Source: Mycolicibacterium cosmeticum
Lineage (GTDB): Bacteria; Actinomycetota; Actinomycetes; Mycobacteriales; Mycobacteriaceae
Direction of reading: 5' to 3'
Length of the DNA: 64,000 bases
NCBI GenBank assembly: GCA_016197365.1
Contig: JACPVS010000008.1
Span: forward strand, 62,001 to 126,000
A model generated the notes under the pieces. It worked only from the letters and a program-made list of their open reading frames with translations, did no database searches and was not told the DNA's origin. Position numbers and translations under genes: made by a program. Positions 37,462-46,234 of the stretch are shown here, piece after piece; position 1 is the stretch's first letter, and every line of letters starts with the position of its first letter.

Positions 37462-38783
37462 TGGTGCTGACCGGCCGCGCCGGGCTGATCGCCCTGATCA
37501 GCTCGGTGCCGGTCGTGTTCTCGCCCTGGCCCGCAGCAACTTTCGCCGCTCTCGCGGTGGCGCTGGCCGGCGCGGTGGGGCTCGACATGATGCTCTCCGC
37601 GAACCCGCGCACCGTGGAACTGAGCCGGTCGGGAGACACTGCCGCACGGCTCGGTCAGCCGGTGCGCACCGATGTGGTGGTGCACAACCGCGGCGGCCGA
37701 CGCCTGCGGGGCCGGGTCCGCGACGCGTGGGCGCCCAGCGCGTGCGCCTCACCCCGCGAGACCGCGGTGGACATCCCGGCCGGACAACGTGTTCGCGTGG
37801 TCACCACATTGGCGCCCGCGCGCCGCGGCGACCAGCACTGCGCCCACGTCACGGTGCGTGCGATGGGCCCGCTCGGGCTGGCGGGGCGACAACGTACCCA
37901 CTCGGTCGGCGGCGCGGTGCGCATCCTGCCGCCGTTCCTGTCGCGCAAACATCTTCCGTCCCGGCTGGCCAAGCTGCGTGAACTGGACGGCATGGTCCCG
38001 GTGCTGATTCGCGGCCAGGGCACCGAATTCGATTCGCTGCGTGAATACGTCGTCGGTGACGACGTGCGTTCGATCGACTGGCGTGCCACCGCCCGCCGCG
38101 CCGACGTGGTGGTCCGCACCTGGCGGCCGGAACGCGACCGCCGGGTGGTGATCGTGCTCGACACCGGCCGCACCTCGGCCGGGCGCATCGGTGTCGATCC
38201 GACGTCAGCGGACCCGAACGGCTGGCCCCGGCTGGACTGGTCCATGGATGCCGCACTCCTGTTGTCGGCGTTGGCCACCCGCGCCGGTGATCACGTGGAT
38301 TTCCTCGCCCATGATCGTGTTCCACGGGCCGCGTTGTTCAACGCCTCGCGTACCGAACTGCTGGCGCAACTGGTGGAGGCCATGGCGCCACTGCAGCCCG
38401 CCCTGGTGGAATCCGATGCCGCCGCGACTGTTTCGGCCGTGCAACGCCGGGTTCGGCGGCGGGCCCTGGTGGTGCTGCTCACCGACCTCAACGCCTCCGC
38501 TCTCGACGAAGGTCTGATGTCGGTGCTACCCCAGTTGGCCAATCGGCACCAGGTGCTGATCGCTGCCGTGTCCGACCCGCGGGTGGACGAACTGGCCGCC
38601 GGCAGGGCGGACGCCGCGCAGGTCTATGACGCCGCGGCCGCCGAACGGTCCCGTAATGACCGCAGAGACATCGCGGCCCGGCTGCGCAAGCACGGCGTCG
38701 ACGTCATCGACTCTCCCCCCGAGGAGTTGGCTCCGGCACTGGCCGACCGCTACCTGGCGATGAAGGCCACCGGCACGCTCTAG
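37461..38783 (+). CDS. DUF58 (vWA-like) domain protein (Rv3693)
   Basis: A 440-residue protein with two N-terminal membrane helices (residues 8-50), a beta-rich external or linker segment, and the DUF58 core GTEFDSLREYVVGDDVRSIDWRA near 190-210. A vWA-like fold follows: the MIDAS-type segment is VIVLDTGRTSA near 235. It is the expected client of the MoxR ATPase. GTG at 37461 shares a base with the moxR2 stop. Its last four bases overlap the 3' end of the converging SpoIIM-like gene. Confidence 0.9.
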
Positions 38784-39772
38784 CCGGTCGGCACCACGTC
38801 GGGTGCGTCGTCGACATCACCGGACTCTTTGGCCCGCACCGCCTTACCGCCGAAGTAGACGATGTAGCCCAGGAAAAGCGCCTCGGCGGCCACACCGATG
38901 CCGATCCGCAGGTAGGTCGGCATCGGCGAGGGCGTCACCAACGCCTCGATCAGTCCCGAGATCAGCAGCACCACCACCAGCCCCACCGCGACCGCGATCA
39001 CCGCACGGCCCTGCTCCGCCAGCACCTGGCCCCTCGGCCGGTTCCCCGGAGCGATCACCGTCCAGCCCAGCCTCATTCCCACCGCCGCAGCGAGGAACAC
39101 CGCCGTCAGCTCGAGCAGGCCGTGGGGGATCAACAGGCCCAGCAGCACGTCGCCCTTGCCTGCGCCGAACATCAAACCGCCGGACACCCCGAGGTTGAGG
39201 GCGTTCTGGAACAAGATGTACGGGATCGGGATCCCCAGCAGGATGGCGAACCCGATGCACTGCGCCGCCACCCACGAGTTGTTCACCCAGACGCCCAGGC
39301 CGAACGATCCGGCGGGGTTCTCGCTGTAATACGAGGCGAAGTCATGGTTGATCAGTTGCTCGAGTTCGGCGGGCGTACCGATCGCGGCGCGGACATCCGG
39401 ACTGCCGGCCACCCAGCCTCCGATGATGACGGTGACGATGAAGAACGCCACCGCCGTCCCCAGCCACCACCGCCACGATCGGTACGCGACGACGGGGAAG
39501 GACACCGTCCAGAAGCGGACGAGCTCACTCCACAGCGGGGCATGCGCCCCCGTGACAACGGAGCGCGCCCGCGCGACCAGACCGGACAGCCTGCCGATGA
39601 GGACGGGATCAGCCGAGGAACTGCGCACCATCGACAGGTGGGTGGACACCCGCTGGTACAGATCGACCAGTTCGTCCACCTCGGCGCCGGTCATTGCGCG
39701 ACGACGTTTGAGCAGCTGTTCCAGCCGATCCCACGACGCGCGGTGGGCCAGCACGAACGCGTCGACATCCAT
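38780..39772 (-). CDS. SpoIIM/DUF95-family membrane protein (Rv3694c)
   Basis: A 330-residue membrane protein of the stage II sporulation protein M family. A cytoplasmic helical N-terminus (residues 1-95) is followed by about six membrane helices; family segments are FASYYSENP near 166, FQNALNLGVSGGLMFG near 208 and LIPHGLLELTAVFLAAAVGMRLG near 237. Mycobacteria do not form spores; these proteins usually pair with RDD proteins and MoxR/DUF58 clusters, as here. The ATG at 39772 follows TAAAAT (39785-39780) by 7 bases. Confidence 0.9.
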   Translation of the reverse strand: MDVDAFVLAHRASWDRLEQLLKRRRAMTGAEVDELVDLYQRVSTHLSMVRSSSADPVLIGRLSGLVARARSVVTGAHAPLWSELVRFWTVSFPVVAYRSWRWWLGTAVAFFIVTVIIGGWVAGSPDVRAAIGTPAELEQLINHDFASYYSENPAGSFGLGVWVNNSWVAAQCIGFAILLGIPIPYILFQNALNLGVSGGLMFGAGKGDVLLGLLIPHGLLELTAVFLAAAVGMRLGWTVIAPGNRPRGQVLAEQGRAVIAVAVGLVVVLLISGLIEALVTPSPMPTYLRIGIGVAAEALFLGYIVYFGGKAVRAKESGDVDDAPDVVPTG

Positions 39773-39779
39773 CGCGCCG

Positions 39780-39792
39780 ATTTTAGTAGCGT
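39780..39792. promoter_or_regulatory. back-to-back -10 boxes in a 28-base divergent gap
   Basis: The SpoIIM-like and RDD genes start 28 bases apart on opposite strands. TAAAAT (minus, 39785-39780) ends 7 bases before the leftward ATG and TAGCGT (plus, 39787-39792) ends 8 bases before the rightward ATG. The two hexamers are separated by one base, so polymerase bound to one promoter must cover the other. Confidence 0.65.
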
Positions 39793-39800
39793 TTACCCAC

Positions 39801-40649
39801 ATGGGCTCGCAGCCGGAACCGTTGGTGACAGGCGATGCCGTGGTGCTCGACGTGTCGATCGCTCAACTGCCGGTGCGCGCCGCCGCGGCGCTCATCGACC
39901 TCACGGTGATGCTGATCGGGTATGTCCTGGGCGTCACGCTGTGGGCGCTGACGCTGGATGACTTCGATTCGGCCCTCTCGGCGGCCGTGTTGATCATCTT
40001 CACCGTGCTGGTGCTGCTCGGGTATCCGGTGGTGTTCGAGACCGCTACGCGGGGACGCTCGCTGGGCAAGATGGCCCTGGGATTGCGTGTCGTCTCCGAT
40101 GACGGTGGTCCGGAACGCCTGCGCCAGGCGCTCTTTCGGGCGCTGGCCGGCGTCATCGAGATCTGGATGTTCACCGGCGCCCCGGCCGTCCTGTGCAGCA
40201 TGGTGTCCGCGAAGGCCAAGCGCATCGGCGATGTGTTCGCCGGTACGATCGTGATCAGTGAGCGCGCACCGAAATTGAGCCCGCCACCACTCATGCCACC
40301 GGCACTGGCCTGGTGGGCGGCATCGCTGCAGTTGTCCGGGCTCGGACCCGCCCAGGCCGACATGGCACGTCAGTTCCTGTCCCGCGCCGCGCAGCTGGAC
40401 CCGCGGACCCGCGAACAGATGGCGTACCGGATCGCCGGCGAGGTGGTGGCCCGCATCGCGCCTGCGCCACCACCGGGAACACCTCCCGAACCGGTGCTGG
40501 CCGCGGTGCTCGCCGAGCGGCACCGTCGCGAATTGGAGCGTCTGAAGGTCGGGCAACCCGTCGCCGCCGCACCAGGGGCGCCGCCCATACCGCCGGGGCC
40601 GCCTCTCCCGGCGACCCCTCCTAGCAGCGGGTTCACGCCTCCCAGCTAG
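39801..40649 (+). CDS. RDD-family membrane protein (Rv3695)
   Basis: A 282-residue protein with an RDD domain: the Arg-containing first helix (LPVRAAAALIDLTVMLIGYVLG), the second and third helices, and the conserved GRSLGKMALGLRVVSDDGG segment near residue 91, followed by KAKRIGDVFAGTIVI. The C-terminal half is cytoplasmic, helical, and ends in a Pro/Gly-rich tail. RDD proteins can transport ions or small solutes. Functionally it belongs with the SpoIIM-like gene, from which it diverges. It has a leaderless-type start. Confidence 0.88.
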   Translation: MGSQPEPLVTGDAVVLDVSIAQLPVRAAAALIDLTVMLIGYVLGVTLWALTLDDFDSALSAAVLIIFTVLVLLGYPVVFETATRGRSLGKMALGLRVVSDDGGPERLRQALFRALAGVIEIWMFTGAPAVLCSMVSAKAKRIGDVFAGTIVISERAPKLSPPPLMPPALAWWAASLQLSGLGPAQADMARQFLSRAAQLDPRTREQMAYRIAGEVVARIAPAPPPGTPPEPVLAAVLAERHRRELERLKVGQPVAAAPGAPPIPPGPPLPATPPSSGFTPPS

Positions 40650-40653
40650 AAAT

Positions 40654-40671
40654 TGGGACATGCGTGTCCCA
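40654..40671. promoter_or_regulatory. LfrR operator candidate
   Basis: TGGGACA-TGCG-TGTCCCA, a perfect 7-bp inverted repeat 31 bases before the lfrR start. It overlaps the region where a -35 box should lie for the -10 box TATATT (40689-40694), so bound repressor would block transcription of lfrR and of lfrA behind it. The M. smegmatis LfrR represses its own operon in this way; the exact site here is inferred from symmetry and position. Confidence 0.78.
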
Positions 40672-40701
40672 TTTTGGCTCAAAACTGCTATATTTTGATA
40701 C

Positions 40702-41283
40702 ATGACCATGCCTGCCTGGACCGACAACGGGGCCACCAGCGGCCCTCGCGGGCGGACCCGTCGGGCCATCATCGATGCCGCCATCTCGGTCATCGCCACC
40801 AACCCGGCCGCCACCCTCGGTGACATCGCCGAGGCGGCCGGCGTCGGTCGCAGCACCCTGCACCGGCACTTCTCCGAGCGTGGCGACCTCATGCGCGCCG
40901 TCGCCCTGCATGTGCACGAGGTGAGCACCGCGGCCATCACCGCGGCCGACCCGACCTGCGGCCCCGTCGACGCGGCCCTGCGCCGCGTGGTGGAAAGCCA
41001 GCTCGACCTGGGCCCCATCGTGCTCTACATCTATACCGACCCGGCCCTGCTGGCCGATCCCGAACTCGCCGCCCATCTCGACTCCGGGGACGAGGCGATC
41101 GCCGAAGTGCTGGCCCGCGCGACGGCCGACGGTCCGGTCTATCCGCCCGGCTGGGCCCGCCGGGTGTTCTGGGCGCTACTGCTGACCGGCTACGACGCCA
41201 TCAGACTGGACGGCACCCCCAGACACCAGGTCGTCGACGCCATCATGTCCAGCCTCACGCAGGGCACCATCACATCTCGTTAA
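40702..41283 (+). CDS. lfrR: TetR-family repressor LfrR
   Basis: A 193-residue TetR regulator. The helix-turn-helix lies at about residues 38-62 (TLGDIAEAAGVGRSTLHRHF). The ligand domain has the stretch GPVDAALRRVVESQLDLGPI and PPGWARRVFWALL, closely matching M. smegmatis LfrR, which binds ethidium, acriflavine and proflavine and represses the LfrA pump. TATATT ends 7 bases before the ATG, so the message is probably leaderless. lfrA follows after 10 bases. Confidence 0.9.
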   Translation: MTMPAWTDNGATSGPRGRTRRAIIDAAISVIATNPAATLGDIAEAAGVGRSTLHRHFSERGDLMRAVALHVHEVSTAAITAADPTCGPVDAALRRVVESQLDLGPIVLYIYTDPALLADPELAAHLDSGDEAIAEVLARATADGPVYPPGWARRVFWALLLTGYDAIRLDGTPRHQVVDAIMSSLTQGTITSR

Positions 41284-41293
41284 AGGAAGTCCC

Positions 41294-42844
41294 ATGTCCA
41301 CCCGCCTCGACGCGCAGGCGTCGAAGTCCCCCGTCACCACCCCGCGCCGCGCATGGATTGCGCTCGCGGTGCTCGCACTACCCGTCTTGCTGATCGCCAT
41401 CGACAACACGGTGCTGGCGTTCGCGCTACCCATGATCGCCGAGGATTTCCGTCCGGCCGCCGCCACCCAGTTGTGGATCGTCGACGTGTACTCCCTTGTG
41501 CTGGCGGCACTCCTGGTCGCGATGGGCAGCCTCGGCGACCGACTCGGCCGGCGCAAACTGTTGCTGATCGGCGCAACCGGCTTCATGGTGGTGTCAGTCG
41601 CCGCCGCCTTCGCGCCCAGCGCCGAGATGCTGGTACTGGCCCGTGCCGTGCTCGGCGTGTTCGGCGCCATGCTGATGCCCTCGACGCTGTCGCTGATCCG
41701 CAACATCTTCATCGAGGCATCGGCGCGACGGCTCGCGATCGCCATCTGGGCCTCCTGCTTCACCGCGGGCACCACCCTGGGACCTATCGTCGGCGGCGCA
41801 CTGCTGCAGCACTTCCATTGGGGTGCCGTCTTTTTGGTGGCGGTGCCCGTTCTGCTGCCGCTGCTGGTGCTGGCACCCAAGCTGGTACCGGAATCGCGCG
41901 ACCCGAATCCGGGCCCGCTGGACCTGACCAGCGTGGCGCTGTCGTTCGTCGCCATGCTGCCGTTGGTCTGGGCCATCAAGACCGCCGCCCATGACGGCCT
42001 GTCGGTCGCCGCGGTAGCGGCCTTCGCCCTCGGCATCACTGCGGGTGTGCTGTTCGTCCGACGGCAGAACCGCAGCGCCACACCGATGCTCGATATGGAA
42101 CTGTTCCGGTACGGCCCGTTCACCTCGTCCGTGCTGGCCAACTTCCTGTCCATCGTCGGCCTGATCGGGTTCATGTTCTTCACCTCGCAGCACCTGCAGT
42201 TGGTGCTCGGGTTGAGTCCGCTGGCCGCGGGCCTGGTGACGCTGCCCGGCGCCGTGGTCTCGATGATCGCGGGTATGGGCGTCGTGCGCGCCGCCAGGCG
42301 GTTCACCCCGCAGACGCTGATGATCGTCGGGTTGATCTTCGTGGCACTCGGTTTCACGCTGATCCTGCTGTTCCGGCATGACCTGACGGTCGCGGCGGTC
42401 ATCGCGTCGTTCGTGGTGCTGGAGTTCGGCGTCGGCATTTCTCAGACGGTGTCCAATGACACCATCGTGGCGTCCGTTCCGGCGGCCAAAGCCGGTGCCG
42501 CGTCTGCCGTGTCGGAGACCGCATACGAACTGGGCGCGGTGGTGGGCGCCGCGACGCTGGGCACCATCTTCAGCGCGTTCTATCGCTCCAATGTGGTGGT
42601 TCCGAGCGGGCTGACAGCCGAGCAGGCAGGCGCGGCCGGTGAGAGCATCGGCGGCGCCACGTCGGTGGCCCGTGAGCTTCCCGCCGCGCCCGCGGAGGTC
42701 CTACTCGACTCTGCGCGTACGGCTTTCGACTCCGGCATCGCACCGACCGCGGTAATTGCCATCGTGCTCACGCTGACCGCGGCGGCCATCGTCAGCGTGT
42801 CGTTCCGCCGGTCACCAGGAGCGCCGCACCCAGCAGGGCTGTGA
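41294..42844 (+). CDS. lfrA: MFS multidrug efflux pump LfrA
   Basis: A 516-residue DHA2-type major facilitator with 14 membrane helices. Motif D1 is LLIAIDNTVLAFALP near residue 32 and motif A is GSLGDRLGRRKLLL near 76; motif C (CFTAGTTLGPIVGG) is near 155. The M. smegmatis protein exports ethidium bromide, acriflavine, doxorubicin and some fluoroquinolones using the proton gradient. AAAGGAAG lies 6 bases before the ATG. It is transcribed with lfrR. Its last 53 bases overlap the converging DUF1772 gene. Confidence 0.92.
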   Translation: MSTRLDAQASKSPVTTPRRAWIALAVLALPVLLIAIDNTVLAFALPMIAEDFRPAAATQLWIVDVYSLVLAALLVAMGSLGDRLGRRKLLLIGATGFMVVSVAAAFAPSAEMLVLARAVLGVFGAMLMPSTLSLIRNIFIEASARRLAIAIWASCFTAGTTLGPIVGGALLQHFHWGAVFLVAVPVLLPLLVLAPKLVPESRDPNPGPLDLTSVALSFVAMLPLVWAIKTAAHDGLSVAAVAAFALGITAGVLFVRRQNRSATPMLDMELFRYGPFTSSVLANFLSIVGLIGFMFFTSQHLQLVLGLSPLAAGLVTLPGAVVSMIAGMGVVRAARRFTPQTLMIVGLIFVALGFTLILLFRHDLTVAAVIASFVVLEFGVGISQTVSNDTIVASVPAAKAGAASAVSETAYELGAVVGAATLGTIFSAFYRSNVVVPSGLTAEQAGAAGESIGGATSVARELPAAPAEVLLDSARTAFDSGIAPTAVIAIVLTLTAAAIVSVSFRRSPGAPHPAGL

Positions 42845-43253
42845 CGGTGCGGACGTGGTTCCACGCCGTCCACGGGCCCAGGTAGGACTGCCAGTCCTGC
42901 CCGCCGTCCAGCTTGTCGTTGAGCGGCACGTTGAAGACGATCGTGATGACGGCGGGCAGCACGGCCAATACCGCACCTGCGACCAGAAGCCAGCTTCCAG
43001 GCCGGCCCCACTGCACGACGGCGATGGACCCGAGCACCAGGGCGAGCACCGTGGTGCCGAAGAACAGCGCCAAGAAGGGCGCATTGGCCTGGGCTTCGGC
43101 GTTGATGCCGCGCATTGCGGTGCCGGCATCGGCGGGTCCGGTGCGGTCCAGACCGGGCATCACGAAGCTGGAGAACGCGTAGAAGATGCCTCCCACGGCG
43201 GCGCTGCCGAGGGCGGTTGCGGCGGTGAGCACGGCGACCGGGGTGTGTGACAT
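42792..43253 (-). CDS. DUF1772 (anthrone oxygenase-like) membrane protein
   Basis: A 153-residue protein with four hydrophobic helices, starting MSHTPVAVLTAATALGSAAV. The family pattern includes GGIFYAFSSFVMPGL near residue 22, MRGINAEAQANAPFLALFFG near 46, and NVPLNDKLD near 108, with a His/Trp near the end (TAWNHVRTVTALL). DUF1772 proteins resemble anthrone oxygenases, but many are of unknown function. The ATG at 43253 gives the family N-terminus; an in-frame start six codons upstream exists. Confidence 0.8.
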   Translation of the reverse strand: MSHTPVAVLTAATALGSAAVGGIFYAFSSFVMPGLDRTGPADAGTAMRGINAEAQANAPFLALFFGTTVLALVLGSIAVVQWGRPGSWLLVAGAVLAVLPAVITIVFNVPLNDKLDGGQDWQSYLGPWTAWNHVRTVTALLGAALLVTGGTTR

Positions 43254-43330
43254 GCCCTCAGTGAACTGCACTCACCTCAGACGATCTATGGCTCATCGTC
43301 TTGTCTGCATACGTGACCGTCTCGCCGCCA

Positions 43331-43361
43331 ATGGCCTCCCCCGCAGCGCGGGGGAGGCCAT
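43331..43361 (-). terminator. strong hairpin terminator after the secreted low-complexity gene
   Basis: ATGGCCTCCCCCGC-AGC-GCGGGGGAGGCCAT, a perfect 14-bp stem with a 3-base loop, 15 bases after the stop of the minus-strand gene ending at 43377. It has no T-run, as usual for mycobacterial intrinsic terminators. Confidence 0.85.
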
Positions 43362-43376
43362 CATCGTGTGTACGGC

Positions 43377-44774
43377 TTACTCGCTGGAGCTGCCCGCGCC
43401 CTCGCTCGAGGACTTCGCGCCCGCGCCGGCCTTGGCCGACTCGGCCGATCCGGTCTGCGACGCGCCGGCCGAACCCGCCGAGGCCTGGGTGCCGCCGGGC
43501 TTGGTGCCCGCCCCCGGCTCCGCCTTGGCGCTGTCGCGGGTCACCGACCCCTTGCTGCCCTTGGCACCGTGCGTCCCCTTCGTGCCCTTGCCGCCCTTGG
43601 CCGTACCGGCGTCCTTCGTGGTCGAGGACGTCGCGTCGGCGTCCTTCGGTGCGGACGACGCACCGGATTCGGTCGCCGCACCGTCGGTGGCGGCCTTGGT
43701 GTCCGTCGCGGTGGTGCTGTCGGCGACCTTCACCTGCGCGGCGGTCTCGGCGTCCTTGGCGGGCTCCGCCGCCTCGACGGGAGCGGCCTTGACGTCGGCG
43801 TCGGGGGCGGACTCGGTCGGCGTCGTCGTGTCCGCCTCGGCAGCGGATCCCGTTGCCGTCGAATCCTTTTCGGCCTTGGCAGCGGGAGCAGCGCCCGATG
43901 CGTCGACCGCCAGGGTGACCGTGGTCGCGGTCGTCGCGGTCGGCAGCGCGGCGGCGGTCGCCGTCGCCGCCGCCGTCGTGGGCAGGCCGGTCCGCAGCGC
44001 CTTGAGAATCGCGGCACCGACGTAGGGCAGAGTGCCCTCGGTGAACGCCTTGGCCTGCGTCACGGCGTTCTCCAGCACATCGGCGATGCCATGCTGCACG
44101 GCGTTGATCACGTTGATCGGGTTCAGCGTCTTCAGCGAGTTGAGCACCTTTTGTGTGCTGATGACGATCTGCTTGAGGAAAGGCTCCGTGCCGGTGTCGA
44201 ACCCGATGCCGACGGTGGAGATGACGACCCCCACCAGCATGCTCAGGCCCGCGTCGTACAGCGCCGGGATCAGGGCTTGGGCGACCTTCAACGGCCGCTC
44301 CAGTGCCGGCTGCAGGGCCGTCCACGGGGCACTGAGCAGATTCAGGATCGGCTGCAGACCCGCGGAGATGAGGGCGTCGATGGCGCCGTTGACGTCACCG
44401 GTGGCCAGCTGGGCCCCCACCGCCTTCAGCGCCGCGGGCAGTCCGGCGCCGAGCTGACCGAGCGCGGAGCCTGCCGACTTCGCCGCGTCGAGCACCTGCC
44501 GCGCGGTGTAGAGCTGGTTGTCGACGATCTGGCGCAGGATCGGCAACGGGTTGGCCAGCACCGTGTGGACCGTCTCGTTCAGCCAGCCGCCGGCATCTTC
44601 GATCACCGGTTTGAACACGTTGATCGGGTTGTCGATCGACGAGGCGGTGAGCGAGACCTGCGGCATGTGCATCTGCGGCAGGTTGGGGTGCGCAGCGATG
44701 GGCGTCACCGCGATGACACTGGCTCCGACGAGCGCGACGCCCGCCGTGACGTAGGGGCGCATGGCCGATTGCAT
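43377..44774 (-). CDS. exported protein with long low-complexity Ala/Thr/Ser/Lys tail
   Basis: A 465-residue exported protein. Signal peptide: MQSAMRPYVTAGVALVGASV then IAVTPIAAHP. The folded part (residues 30-255) is helical and Leu/Ala-rich and has NPINVFKPV and NPINVINAV segments, reminiscent of the many actinobacterial proteins annotated only as hypothetical. From about residue 260 the chain is low-complexity, rich in Ala, Thr, Ser, Asp and Lys, with Gly-Lys repeats (KGGKGTKGTHGAKGSKG). GAGGA precedes the ATG at 44774 by 6 bases, so this start is chosen over three nearby ATGs. Function unknown; a cell-wall-associated role is likely from the tail. Confidence 0.75.
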   Translation of the reverse strand: MQSAMRPYVTAGVALVGASVIAVTPIAAHPNLPQMHMPQVSLTASSIDNPINVFKPVIEDAGGWLNETVHTVLANPLPILRQIVDNQLYTARQVLDAAKSAGSALGQLGAGLPAALKAVGAQLATGDVNGAIDALISAGLQPILNLLSAPWTALQPALERPLKVAQALIPALYDAGLSMLVGVVISTVGIGFDTGTEPFLKQIVISTQKVLNSLKTLNPINVINAVQHGIADVLENAVTQAKAFTEGTLPYVGAAILKALRTGLPTTAAATATAAALPTATTATTVTLAVDASGAAPAAKAEKDSTATGSAAEADTTTPTESAPDADVKAAPVEAAEPAKDAETAAQVKVADSTTATDTKAATDGAATESGASSAPKDADATSSTTKDAGTAKGGKGTKGTHGAKGSKGSVTRDSAKAEPGAGTKPGGTQASAGSAGASQTGSAESAKAGAGAKSSSEGAGSSSE

Positions 44775-45277
44775 TGACATTCCTCGGGTCATCCCTTCAT
44801 AGGATCTCTGGTTCCCCCCAGCCGGATGAGAACCTACTGGCCAGTAAGTTGTTGGCAAGGATTTTCGGCAAAGTTGCAGGCACTGCCAATTTTCACGATC
44901 TGCCAATCTGCGGATTCCCAGGTTTGCTCATCGGTTCGTCTGATTTCGATCGCAACAAAACTGGCAAATTGCGGCTCCAGTGAAGTCGTTAGCGTTGCGC
45001 ACGACATGACGTCCGGACGCAACTGAGGTCCATCGGACGGCCGTTGAACTGCGTGATCGAGCCCACATCACCCCGTGGTCAGGAGGTGGGGCACATTCCA
45101 TGGCGAGGAGTCATTCACCTGTTATCTGTCGAACGATTGGACAATCAGCAACGAAATGTCGTCCGGGTCCGCCGCGTAGCCCGGCGCGGGTCGTCGCCCC
45201 ACCCACCGCGTACCGCAACTGTCCATATTCTGAGATGTGCCTGAGCCCGCCTACGCCCGGCAGTAGGGTCCGCCGAT
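44775..45277. other. divergent intergenic region with imperfect 20-bp palindrome
   Basis: About 500 bases between the secreted-protein gene and the AraC-family gene, with lower GC than its surroundings at 44850-44980. No convincing coding frame. The notable element is AACcTACTGG/CCAGTAaGTT at 44831-44850: a perfect 12-base palindrome TACTGGCCAGTA with matching AAC/GTT flanks, about 60 bases upstream of the secreted-protein start. It is a likely operator. TAGGGT at 45264-45269, 8 bases before the AraC ATG, is the likely -10 of that gene. Confidence 0.55.
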
Positions 45278-46234
45278 ATGGACGCGCTCTCGGGGTTGCT
45301 CGACGGGGTACGGGCTCGCGGAGCCTTCGTCCTGCGCCTGTCGCTGGATCCCCCGTGGTCGATGCGGATCCAGGACGGCGCCCTGACACTGATCTGTCAG
45401 ACCGCCGGAACCTCGGTGATCGTGACCGACGAAGGTGACGAATTCCCCTTGTCCCCAGGCGATATCGCGCTCGCGAGCGGTGCGTGCCACTACCTTTTCG
45501 CCTGCTCCCCCGAAGTCGCGCCACAATTGGTCATCCACCCGGGCCAGCGCTGCACCACCCTTGCGGGCGAGGACATGCGCTTCGCGCTCAGCGTGGGTGT
45601 GCGCACCTGGGGCAACAGCGCCGCGGGTGCCGACGGCGTCGTCATCGGCGCCTACGAGGGTCGCAGCGAGGTCAGCTCCCGGCTGCTGAGAGCTCTACCC
45701 CCGGTGCTCGTCGTGCACCCGGACAGGCCCGCCACGCTGATCGGATTGCTCGCGGCGGAGGCCGGATGTGAGCGCGTGGGACAGGAGGTGTACCTGGACC
45801 GCTTACTGGATCTGATGCTGATCGACACCTTGCGCAGCTGGTTCGACGGCGCAGGCGAAGCACCGCCGTGGTGGGGCGCCGCCGACGACGCGATCGTCGG
45901 CCCGGCCTTGCGGCTGATCCACCACCATCCCCGGCACGCCTGGACCGTGGCGAATCTCGCCGCGGCGGTGGGTGCCTCGCGTGCAGTGCTGGCCCGCCGG
46001 TTCACCGATCTGGTCGGCGAACCGCCGATCGCCTTTCTCACCGGGTGGCGTCTGGCGTTGGCCGCCGATCTGCTCCGGTCCGGTGACCGGACCATCGCCG
46101 CGGTCGCCGATCACGTCGGCTACGGCACACCGTTCGCTCTCAGCACGGCATTCAAACGCGCGTACGGGATGAGTCCGGCCGCGTACCGCGAGGCCCACGC
46201 CGCCGATCAGGTGGCCGGCGCGGCGCCCGCCTGA
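45278..46234 (+). CDS. AraC-family transcription regulator (cupin sensor)
   Basis: A 318-residue regulator. The N-terminal half is a cupin-6-type ligand domain (RIQDGALTLICQTAG, ending near residue 180) and the C-terminal 100 residues hold two helix-turn-helix motifs: TVANLAAAVGASRAVLARRF near 223 and TIAAVADHVGYGTPFALSTAF near 270, followed by the YGMSPAAYR end. Regulators of this type often control a neighbouring enzyme or transporter; the converging antiporter gene or the divergent secreted protein are candidates. The 3' end overlaps the antiporter gene by 28 bases. Confidence 0.88.
   Translation: MDALSGLLDGVRARGAFVLRLSLDPPWSMRIQDGALTLICQTAGTSVIVTDEGDEFPLSPGDIALASGACHYLFACSPEVAPQLVIHPGQRCTTLAGEDMRFALSVGVRTWGNSAAGADGVVIGAYEGRSEVSSRLLRALPPVLVVHPDRPATLIGLLAAEAGCERVGQEVYLDRLLDLMLIDTLRSWFDGAGEAPPWWGAADDAIVGPALRLIHHHPRHAWTVANLAAAVGASRAVLARRFTDLVGEPPIAFLTGWRLALAADLLRSGDRTIAAVADHVGYGTPFALSTAFKRAYGMSPAAYREAHAADQVAGAAPA

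Noticed and set aside
43368..44777. A 469-codon Arg/Gly-rich frame on the plus strand opposite the secreted protein gene
   Set aside because: It looks PE_PGRS-like at first sight because of its Gly and Arg runs, but it only mirrors the Ala/Thr/Ser codons of the minus-strand gene, which has a signal peptide, a ribosome binding site and a terminator.
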